A DNA stretch of 64,000 nt from Hawksworthiomyces lignivorus (Eukaryota > Ascomycota > Sordariomycetes > Ophiostomatales > Ophiostomataceae), in NCBI GenBank assembly GCA_002917075.1, contig NTMA01000007.1, positions 1 through 64,000 of the forward strand. Direction: 5' to 3'. Positions 54,672 through 64,000 of the stretch are shown piece after piece. Both the position numbers and the translations under genes were made by a program. The first letter of the stretch is position 1. Each line of letters opens with the position of its first letter. Below the pieces are notes generated by a model. That model was given only the letters and a program-made list of their open reading frames with translations. It was not told the DNA's origin and did not search any database.

Positions 54672-57600
54672 GCGCAGTCAAAACTCTGCCTAGGTGTTGG
54701 TCGTGCACGTCTGCCGCCGTTTGTCTCTCTCAATAGACTCGGCTCGACCAGCAGTGCTTGACGGATAGAACTTTTTGCTCTTCAGCGTGCTTTCGGTGAA
54801 CGAGAGGTAACGCTGCAAGAGGGACTGAATTCTTCTGTTTATATACTTCTTCTCCAGGGGGGGCGTGGCTTTATGGCCTTTCAGGTAGAGCTCAGCGGAA
54901 ATAGAAGCGTATCGTCTTTGCCTTTAGGCTGACAGAGAGAAGAGCGATAATGACAGTAAATAAAAGAAACGAGAGCAATTGGCAAGCAATAGAGCCTGTA
55001 GGACAAAATCGACCGGGGAGAAGACGGAAAGATCCAAGGCAGAAAGAAATAAAATTAAAAGAAGCAGAATGGAGAGATGCAAGGGACAAGAGAGCTGACG
55101 GTCGACTGAGCTGAGGTGTGTTGCTGCAGCACAATCTGACTTGTTCACCTGCAAGCTGGTTCGGTGACGAGGAGGAGGGGGCGTTGGTTTGGCTCAGATG
55201 TATGTTGGTGCAAAGATGGAACTGAATGTGGTAATCCGCAGGCGACTTACACAAGAACAAGTCATACAGCAACTCGTATCAACAGAAAAGTGAGAGCAGA
55301 GAGGCTCTCCTTTAAGCTTCTCGAAAACTGGGTCGAAACATTGCTCATTGATTGCAATGAGCCATATCTGTCCGAAAGAAGCAAGAAGAGCACAGGAAAA
55401 ATTGACAGAAAAGACAAAAAGAGAAAGGGAAAGACGGAAACAAGAAGAGAATGGACGGAAAGGGGCGAGAGAACATGCGAGATAGCGGTAAAGACTGACA
55501 GAGAAAGAAAAGCAAACAAAACACGGAATATTGATGGGGTTAGCGGGTGTTCGAGTGAAGCAGTCCTGTGGGTGCATAACAAGAGGTACCGGGATCACTT
55601 GAAGAAAGGGCTTCCATTTTGTTCTCTCGAGGAAGTTGGAGGGGCGGGAAGAACACGGCCTGTTTGGGACAAGGCGGGAAGACTGTTTGACTCTCTTTTA
55701 CTTTCAGCCCTTCTGGTCAGATATTTTGACTTGTTTCGTCGAACCGTGTTCCCAATCTAGAAGCTGTCGTCCCTTGTCGGGAGGTTTATTTGGATATGGT
55801 TTATGACGATGTGGTCGCAGTAGATTTGGCTCCCAGTCCCAAGAGAACCACACAAAGTTTGGTTCTGGTGAAGAACCTGGTCATGATGTGTCTGCTAGGA
55901 GAATAGATCCAGAAGACCAGAATCAGACGAGCCTGCCTAGGGGGAAGTCAAATCAAATTATTACAAGAGAAGGGGGGACAAGATCAAGGAAGAACGGGGA
56001 CGAAAGAGGCAGGACGAACGAATGAAGTGGAGAGTCCTCTACGTCGAGAAAAAGAGACGAGACTCAGAGTCAGTTTACTCAATGCACCGGCAGAACCGCA
56101 CAGACGGATGATCTGCCATGTTGTTGGGAGGCAGGAAAAAAAAAAAGAAAGAATCCAGAGCGGCTCTCGGCGAACCACCTTTTGTCTGCCATGCTTCTGG
56201 CCGCCCCCCCGTCTGGCCTTCTGTCTTGCATTAGCGAGAAAGCTTTATCGACGGGTGATGTCTCGCTATCGATCTAAGGTTTATTGTGGGCTTCTCCGCC
56301 CTCTTGCCTCTTTTCAACCTGGTGGATCCCACCACAGATGGCGCGCCAGGCCTTTTCTGTGTGAAGTTTTGCCATTTTCAGCCAAAAAAGATGCCCCAAA
56401 CCACCCCCTAGTCTTACCCACTGAGCAGCTTCTGCAACACTGCTCCGTATAAGTTCTTCGGTTCCAGCAAAGAAAACGGCCATACCCACCCAACCCATTT
56501 CTCTTTTTCAAGCAGACGGACAAGGGTAGGCGAGAGAAGCAGGGAAGAATCAAGGAACGGTCGGGCTAGTACGAAATTTGAGCTGTGCTGCACTGATTGG
56601 TGATAGCGTTTGAGCATTGGCTCTCTCGCAATCGCAAACCAAGAAGCGCCATTATCACGGCTGAGAACGGGTCAAGCAACAAACCTCAAACTGACTAGCG
56701 GAGCGTTAAAAAGTCCAAATAATAAGCAGCCCCGTCAGTCGGCAAGTCGTGCCGCCGAACCTCGCTATCACAACGATCGTGCCCTGAAGCTGCAAAGCAA
56801 AGAGATGGTTGAAAGGATAATAGGGGCAGAATGAGAAAAGACGACTAGGAAGAATTGGCCGGAAGACGTGCTATGACGTCTTGCTCCGCTTCAGGGCGGA
56901 CGCAGCCGATCCGTATCGTACAAAAGGTGCTGAGACTACAAGCGGCATGTCGTACTACCTCCCGTCCTCAGCCGCGGTGTCAGCAGCGCCGCTGGCCAGC
57001 TCACTTATCTCTTCGCCTCGTTTTCTCGGATGCTTCCCGTGTTGCAAAACGTGAACATGTGACTGTTTTGTTATGCATCGTAGGCTTACTGTTAGTGAGA
57101 ACACACCAAGATCAACCCGGTTCTTAGACGCAGCCCAAGATCCTTCTGTATTCCGCTTCTCCTTTTTCCAACTTCGTCTCGCACATCTCTCCATTTGGTT
57201 TCTCTTTTTCTACGCCATATTCTTTTGCCACTCTCAGCACTCACCTGAGTTCTGCAGCCAAGCCAGAAGGTGCGGTATTACCGCAAAGTGTGGGTTTATC
57301 GAATTTTGGCCATAGATTGATACCCAATTCGTTCAGGGTCGCCTGGCCCCCACCAAGCGGCCGTGTCCCCCACGGGCTCGCTTGAAGCCGCATACCAGCT
57401 GTGCAAGTCGGACTCCGTGCGGACTGGAAGAGAGGCGCTCTCAAAAATATGCGGGCCCCTGAGCAGATCATGCACGGCGGAGAAGATGTCCTTATCTGTC
57501 AGCATCCCACCTTGGGGGGGGGGGGGGGGCAGGGCTTGGGCAGGGATGGGACACGGCAGGGTCTGGCCAGGCCAGGCCTCGTTGCTATCTCCCTGCGAGA

Positions 57601-59356
57601 GGTCGTCTGTTGCGCGCCAACCGGCCCTCTCGACGTGGGCATGTGAGCACGAGGAGGGGCTCTTGTGGGCATCCAACGAACGAGTAAGGATTGCGATAGC
57701 CACGGTACAAAAGGGCGGGCAGAGCTCACATTTCACAAACCATTCATTCCTTTTACCGGAGAGGCAGTTTCCGGCGTGCGATCATGGGCCATCATTCATG
57801 TGTGACCGGACGATGCAGAGGATTGGCGAGAGAGAAAAGTACGGGCTGCTTCACAAGCACGTCCGCATCAGGCCAAAGCCCATGCAGAACCCAGTCTCAC
57901 CAGTGAAGCTGGAAATACGGGGCCAATCAACAGGCTTTCTCGTCTCTCGTAAAACCTGGCTCGACAGCACAAATACGTGCATTTTCCACAGGGCTCTGCA
58001 TTGGAGATCATCCACAAAATGGATGTGCATCAGACGAACGCGTTCGTTCGGGTTGCCATAACATTGTCGATATTTCTCCACAGAAGCCCTTTTTCTACTT
58101 TTTTTTTTTCGAGCCATTGAGCGGCAGAAGAACAGAGAGAGCTCTTTTCTGCGAGCTGAACGAACCGTCCTCCGAGGGAACCCTGAAAAAAAAAATTTGC
58201 AATCGAAAAGAGGTTATTTCTTGGCGCACAGTCCGCTCTGCAGACCTATGCAATCGCTTTGCGAACAACGTGGTCGGAATGGTACTGTAGCAGAGGCCTT
58301 CTGTTGCGATCGACAACCGGGGGTTCCCCCGATTTGGTACGGCCATGCTAGATCGCCGAATTTCTGCGGCAGTCGCACCTACGTAACGCAATGCAAGCTT
58401 ACCCAAATGAAGACAAGAAAAATTCCGGAAGATTTGGAAGAAAAGAATACTTCGAAATAAGACTGGACGAGCAAGTCATGAGATCTGTGGTGCACGGTAT
58501 CTGCATCAAGAAAGGTGACGAACCACACAATCGGCCGGATCCAGGGGAAACTCTATTCATGTCGTCCCATTCGACGGGGTTATTCGGATATGTTTCTGAA
58601 TTTGCTGCTTTGTTACCTTGGTTGCTTGTCCCTCGCCTCAAAGCACATCTCTCACGCAGAGAGCTCTTTATTCGAAGTCTCCGTTCTGTCTTCAGCGGTA
58701 GAAGAGAACCCCCAAGGCCGGTGACAGGGGTCGAATTTTGGAGCATCGTGCGCGCACGCACTCATTTGCTCGATTTATCCGGCATGCAGCCGCAAAAAAA
58801 CATCCCGCCCACAGAAAAAAAGAGAGAGCAGTACACTGTAAACAGCCAAATGGTATTTCATCGTGGAAGCTCCTGTTCATAACTTTTGTTTACTGTGGGG
58901 AAAAGAAAGCACCTCGCTGGGACTACCAATTGCCTCCAATAGGAGAAACATAATCCCAATTGATTGAAGAGACGGGGTTGAAAATAGAAATCCTTACGCA
59001 TATTTGCTTATAATTGTGTTTAGAGATGGAATATTAACACGCGGCTTCTCTTGGACGTCTTGGATTCTGTTATATGGGTCGGCGGCCTGCGCGCAGTCGG
59101 CTGCTCAAATTGCAATATCCCGGCAGCGTGGGAAAAGGCAATTTGCAAATGAAGCAACGGGGAAGGAAATGGGAATACGGGGACACGGGGAGAGGGATAA
59201 TAATCGAACATTGCGACGAAAGTGAACGTATCGTTGAAACAAGATGAGATCGTAGGACAATTTGTAACTGCCTCAATTTGGAGACTGTATCGTCTTTTGC
59301 CTAGGTACTTGTACACGCCGAGTATATCGTGAGCGAGGCTACAGTGAGGAAGCACT
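54672..59356. other. 4.7-kb gene-free region
   Basis: No supported gene. Frames of 130-230 codons (55164-55760, 57363-58061 and 58391-58882, all plus) lack domains and splice logic. Notable features: a run of 16 G at 57514-57529 followed by further G triplets and quadruplets to about 57580, and purine-rich stretches at 55360-55520. It may contain the promoter and leader of the GH31 gene at its right end. Confidence 0.45.
57514..57580 (+). repeat. G16 homopolymer and G-rich tract
   Basis: Sixteen consecutive G, then GGGC, TTGGGC, AGGGATGGG and CAGGG. The tract could fold as a G-quadruplex on the plus strand. Homopolymer length may also be a sequencing uncertainty. Confidence 0.6.
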
Positions 59357-61889
59357 ATGAGGGGTGTGCCATGCAATACATCGCCGAACGGCACTTGCTA
59401 TCTGCTGCTTGCCTTGCTGGTGGCCCTGCTGAGTAGCAATGCGGCAGCATCAATCCAGCCTAGAGCCCTGCTAAGCCATTCCAATGGGACGGCGTTTCTC
59501 GGCGCTGGGGCCGGCGAAGACGGCGTTTTCTCGTTGGTTTTCTCAGGTGGAGATGATGCCAGCACAGTGGCGATGCGGAACACTCTCTTCGTTGACGAAA
59601 AGGGCCATGGTAACAACCACATTCGTTCCCGCCGCCGTGCCACCTTGTCAGGACAAGCTCTTCAGGAGCGAGGCAGCATGACCGTGGCCGGAGGTGGCCA
59701 GGTCCAGTGGGATAATGACGCTCCCGGCGTAGTGACGGTCCGGGCCAATTTTGCAAACTCGTCCCAGCCGTACGGCGGGACGTTCTCCTTTGCGGGCCGC
59801 CGCTTTTTCTATGGAGTCTGGGAGTACCCCTGGAACGGCAGCATCACAAACAACCACTACGGTGCCAACTTGACGGCCAGCACAGCCGCTGAGAGGGAGA
59901 CCGGGCAGGCCACGGCCGACGTTGGCCTCTATGGCAACAAGCCGGGGATCAACTGGAGCAATGCGCGTGCTCCCTTCTTCTTCGTCGACAGCGGACTGGG
60001 TGTGTACGTGGATACCGAGACGCCGGTGACATTCCAGTTCCAGGATGGAGACAGCGGCGCCAATGTCTCTGTTGTGTTTCCCGCACCCAGCTTCTCGTAC
60101 AAAATATTCTTCGGCGAACGCGACATCAAGAACCTCCTGCAGCAGTACGCCAAGCAGTCCAGTTACCCTCTGATGCCGGCCGAGGCCGGGTACGGCCCCA
60201 TATTCTGGTCAGACGACTTTGAGCAGGATTTCCACGGAAGTGGCGTGCGCAATGCACAGGACAACATCAACGACGTGGCAGACCACTTGGAGCAGAACGG
60301 CATCCGAGCTACGGCGTTTTTCGCAGACCGTAAGTCCTCGCCGTCCTTTTGCCATGTGCTTTCGTTGCGGCATCTGTTGCTAACACGCCATTGCAGGGCC
60401 GTATGGCAGCGGAAACATGTCATTTGGCAACTTCGACTTTGACCCTAAATTCTACCCGAGTCCGGCAGACTTCATTGCCAATCTGACAAAGCGCGGCTAT
60501 GACTTCCAAGTCTGGGCGGCCAACCGGGCGTTCCTCGACACACAGCTGTACAATGACTCGACGCACAACCACTGGCTGTTTCCCGGGATCGATCCGACGC
60601 AGTTTCTCGGGCCGGCGTTGAATTTGTCAATCCCGGCGGCCTACGACTATTTCCGTGACAAACTCATGGCGTTTGTCACGACGATGGGCATCCGCGGCTT
60701 CAAGATCGACCGCGGCGAGGAGCACGAGATGCCGGACGCCGTGCAGAACACGCAGATGCGGCTGTTCTTGACGCTGTGCGAGGAGGTAATGCAGAAGGCC
60801 TGGGGCGGTCGCCCCAAAAACGCCACATGGCCGTCCCCGTCGTACTACAACTTTGCCCGGTCGGCGTTTGACCGCGACCGGTCGCGGGTGGCCATCTGGA
60901 ACGGCGACTCGCATGCGACGTTCGAGGGCCTGCGCTACAGCGTGGCGTCGGGGATCCGGGCGGGCCTTCTGGGGTTCTCGCACTGGGGGTCGGACACGGG
61001 CGGGTACGTGCGCGACGCGGGGGGGCCCACGGAGGAGCTCTTTGCGCGGTGGATGCACTTCTCGGCGTGGACGCCCATGTACGAGGTGATGGTGGGGCTG
61101 GGCCACACGCCGTGGTACGAGTACGGGCCGCGGCTGGTGGGCGTGCTGCGGCAGACGGCCGCCGGCCACGCGCGCCTGCTGCCGTACCTGCGCAGCCACG
61201 CCCACGAGGCCGCCCGTACCGGCGTGCCCGTGCTGCGCGCGCTGCTGCTCGAGTTCCCCGGCGACCCGGCCGTCTGGGACGCCGCCGACGCCTACATGCT
61301 GGGCGGCGCCTTTTTCGTCGCGCCCGTGCTCGCGCCTGGCGGCAACCGCACCGTCCGCTTTCCCGCTAGCGGCGGCAGCGGTGGCGACAAGCGGCGGTTC
61401 CTCGAGTACGAGAACAAGACGGCCGTCTTCGCGCCGGGCGCGACCCACGAGGTCGTCGGCCTGCCGCTCGAGTCCGCCCCCGTGTACGTGCGCGAGGGCG
61501 CCATCGTGCCCACGGGCGACGTCTACCGCGGCAACGCCGACAGGCTCGCCGGCCAGAGCGGCCGCGCCGCGTGGGCCCCGCACCTCGCCGTGGAGCTCTT
61601 TCCCAGCTTCGACGTGCCCGAGACGACGTTTACTTATTACCGGGGCGTTGAGGCCGATTCGTCTTCTGGTCACGGCGGCTCCCACCCTGGAACGGCTGTC
61701 ATCACCATGACGACCAGCCGCGCCAACCGGACGGTCACTGTCCGGGCCGGTGACCTGGGCGTGGCCAGCGCCACCGTCGTCCTGTACCAGAAGTCCAACA
61801 AAGACGGGAAGACGTTCTCAGTCACGCTGGACCTGCCCAAGGGCAACCAGACGCTGGTCACTTCAGGAGTGTACTCGGTATTTGAGTGA
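59357..61889 (+). CDS. Secreted GH31 family glycosidase
   Basis: Two exons, 59357-60329 and 60397-61889, encode 821 residues; the intron runs GTAAGT..CAG. A signal peptide (about 1-31, LLLALLVALLSSNAAA) is followed by the GH31 N-terminal beta domain, the catalytic barrel and a C-terminal beta domain. The likely nucleophile is D429 in GFKIDRGEE and the acid/base D495 in IWNGDSH; GFSHWGSDTGGY is the conserved block following the acid/base. Many N-x-S/T sites fit a secreted protein. GH31 enzymes are mostly alpha-glucosidases or alpha-xylosidases; the KIDRGEEHE motif differs from the WxDMNE of typical alpha-glucosidases, so specificity should stay open. Confidence 0.9.
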
Positions 61890-64000
61890 GGTCTTGGTCC
61901 GAGATGGACATCGAAAAGGGTATTTTGTTTCTCTTATTTATGCGTATATGGCAAAATCGATACAACAGTCTAATCTATATAAGCCTGTTTCCTTGCTTCG
62001 AGCTTGTTTGAATAGGGACAGCCAAAGCTCCTCCAAAGAAACCTAGCGTTTCAATCCATCTGCTGTGACTCTACCCAGAGCTGATCAGGGAAACCTTAAA
62101 GAAGTTCCGTGACAGAGCTTTATTTTTTCTGTAATTGTTATTTCTCTCGTTAATTTCTCGCACCATTATCAAGACAGACTAGACGTAGGCCTTCAATCCG
62201 TCCTCCTCCTTTGCATCTTCCATTACTAAGGTCATCGCACAAAAAGCATATCAGTTTACATATTTAACGGCAACTTGTACGACATTCTAGCACGTACGGC
62301 CATAGATACTGGAAAGCACGGGATCCCGTCTGCTCTCCCCTAGTTAAACCAGTAATCGGCGGATTAGTAGTTGGGTCGGTGACGACCAGCGAATACCCGC
62401 TGCTGTACGTTTTTGTCTTTTATTTTTGTCTTCTGCTAGTGGATGCCATTTCTTTCTTTTGCATATTTTATTTTATTTTTGTTTATTTATCTTAGATCTA
62501 TGCATTTGAGACCGCTCATGCAGGACAAGAGAGTAATGCAGGGCAGAACAACAATTGTGGAGAGTGACGCAACTTCACAGGTTGGATCGAAATATCTCGT
62601 GAGGTTTTTATTCTCCACTTTCTGTATGCAATTGATCGATTCACTGTACGAAGCACCCCGTACCAATTGCTGTACTCGCTGTCATTTGCTGCCCTGCTCA
62701 TCCACTGGTTCCCTGATAGGTTAAGATTGTATCCTGGACCGCAATCATCGTCTAGATTCTCTCTCGGTCGGCATTGCCGTCAAATTCCGGCGTCTCCTTG
62801 TCCGTTCGCGATTTTGTTTGGCGGACTCGGCCAATGCCATCCTGGTCACTGTTGCAGCAGTAGTGGCCAGCACTCCCTTCATACTGCGTGAAACAGCCCT
62901 GGAAACAGGGACATGAAGCCATCTGACTCATTTCCAAGCTACGAGCTCTCAGGATCATGCTTTTCGTCCTTCTGCTCTATCATGTTCTTTGTTGACATTG
63001 TCCGAATATGCGAGGATCAAGTAACAGAACACATTGGACTCTGTATTTGTACTCTGTAATCACACGGCAGTCACGGATAAGCAATTAATAGCTATCTAGA
63101 TATCCGATTTGGCCCTGAAATCTTGACGCATAGGGACTAGTGAGCTTTCGGTAGCGCCATCTTTTACCTCGTGCTTGTAATATAGCAGCTATTTTTATAT
63201 TTTATTTATTTATTTTTTTGTTTACTTTTTTTTCGTATTTTATTTAATTTCTTTTTTTTTTTTGTTCTCTTTTGCCCCAAACGCATTTTGTAAGCAGCGA
63301 ATTTATTCCCACCATAGGGAGAGGGCGCGCTCTGCTGAACTACCCACCTGTCACCGTCCCTCCTCGCCTCCACCACTGTACCCTCGCACCCAAAGCCCCG
63401 TCTCCTCTCCCCCTCCCTCCTCGAACATACTGTTCCCCAGCCTTCTTCGGGCTTCTGCTGGGACCGTTCCCGACGAGTAAGCAGTGTCCCAGGATCGTCC
63501 GCCTCGATCTGCTATCTAAGCAGCAATTTGTAGCCTGCACTTATCTGCCGCGCGCCATTTGACAGCCATTCTCGTCATTTTTGTCTTTTCTCGTCATCGC
63601 ACCCCCATCGTGCCTTCCTTTCCGTCGTTGCCTCTTCCCGCTCTCCACGCCTTCCCTCCCTCCGTTTCCGTCCTTCGATTGTCCCTTCCTTTCTTTTAGC
63701 TACTCCTTTTGTTCTACTTTACTTTTATTTTTCTTCTCATTTTATCATCTTCTCTCTCCTCATATTCGCCTCCTCATATTCTCCTCCTCTCTACGTTCGC
63801 ATATCCCCTCATCTTTCGCTTCGTATCTTCTCTTCTGTTTTCTACAGCCTCCTCTGACCTCGCTTCGGTCGAGTCCTGCCGTGCAGCTCCTCTTTATTAC
63901 TCCTTTATCTTTTTCTTTTCGTTACTTTTCTTTTCCTACAAAACCACCCCCCTTCTTCTCATGGTGTTCCTAGCCCCAAGCTTCGACCAAACACTGACTC
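61890..64000. other. Intergenic region to window end
   Basis: No complete gene. From 63180 to 63270 there are long T/A runs; from 63560 to 63958 the plus strand is strongly pyrimidine-rich, as in long leaders or promoters of fungal genes. An ATG at 63961 (MVFLAPSFDQTLT to the end) may begin a gene that continues beyond the window; 13 codons are too few to judge. Confidence 0.4.

Noticed and set aside
55164..55760. 198-codon plus-strand frame as a gene
   Set aside because: Lys/Arg/Glu-rich composition follows purine-rich DNA; no domain, no splice context.
60627..61685. 352-codon minus-strand frame over the GH31 gene
   Set aside because: Low-complexity Arg/Val/Gly composition, antisense of a GC-rich exon.

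Overview
This window looks like nuclear DNA of a filamentous ascomycete (Pezizomycotina, most likely Sordariomycetes; Hypocreales is a guess). The reasons are intron-containing protein genes with short introns (about 50-100 bases, GTRNGT donors, CTAAC/CTGAC-like branch sites), a HET-domain NLR, an AA9 lytic polysaccharide monooxygenase with a fungal CBM1, a LaeA-like methyltransferase, a Zn2Cys6 regulator, a WSC/GPI wall protein and DHA1/POT transporters. There is no operon logic; genes sit as islands in long gene-free stretches, some AT-rich with decayed repeats. All exon structures given were joined by hand from splice signals and reading frame.

Layout. 3.0-6.5 kb: very large Ser-rich, GPI-anchored WSC-domain wall protein. 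7.8-9.1 kb: zinc alcohol dehydrogenase. 9.8-11.7 kb (minus): QDR-type MFS drug antiporter. About 12.9-13.2 kb: broken aldo-keto reductase relic. 14.3-18.5 kb: HET-NACHT-HEAT NLR with 13 near-identical 33-residue repeats. 18.9-19.6 kb: dispersed repeat plus a dead Tc1/mariner transposase. 20.1-21.9 kb: folylpolyglutamate synthase. 22.1-22.6 kb (minus): small NIF3-like protein. 22.9-24.1 kb (minus): AA9-CBM1 LPMO. 27.1-28.1 kb: secreted DUF4360 protein. 28.5-30.0 kb (minus): six-exon LaeA-like methyltransferase. About 31.0 kb: tRNA-Ala(AGC). 31.4-31.7 kb: second copy of the dispersed repeat. 33.6-35.5 kb (minus): POT peptide transporter. 35.5-43.6 kb: 8 kb with no convincing gene. 43.6-45.3 kb: second MFS transporter. 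48.0-49.7 kb (minus) and 50.2-51.2 kb: divergent Zn2Cys6 regulator and short-chain dehydrogenase sharing a 440-base promoter with two perfect palindromes. 53.3-54.7 kb (minus): orphan amidoligase. 59.4-61.9 kb: secreted GH31 glycosidase.

Together the genes suggest a plant-matter or host-wall degrading lifestyle (LPMO, GH31, peptide uptake) plus accessory functions in non-self recognition (NLR), wall architecture (WSC protein) and possibly a tiny regulated oxidoreductase module (Zn2Cys6 factor with SDR). The most interesting items are the NLR repeat array and its unassigned C-terminal tail, the palindromes in the factor/SDR promoter, the giant repeat-built wall protein and the amidoligase. Several introns need AAG acceptors, and two genes use coding exons of only 13 and 10 bases.
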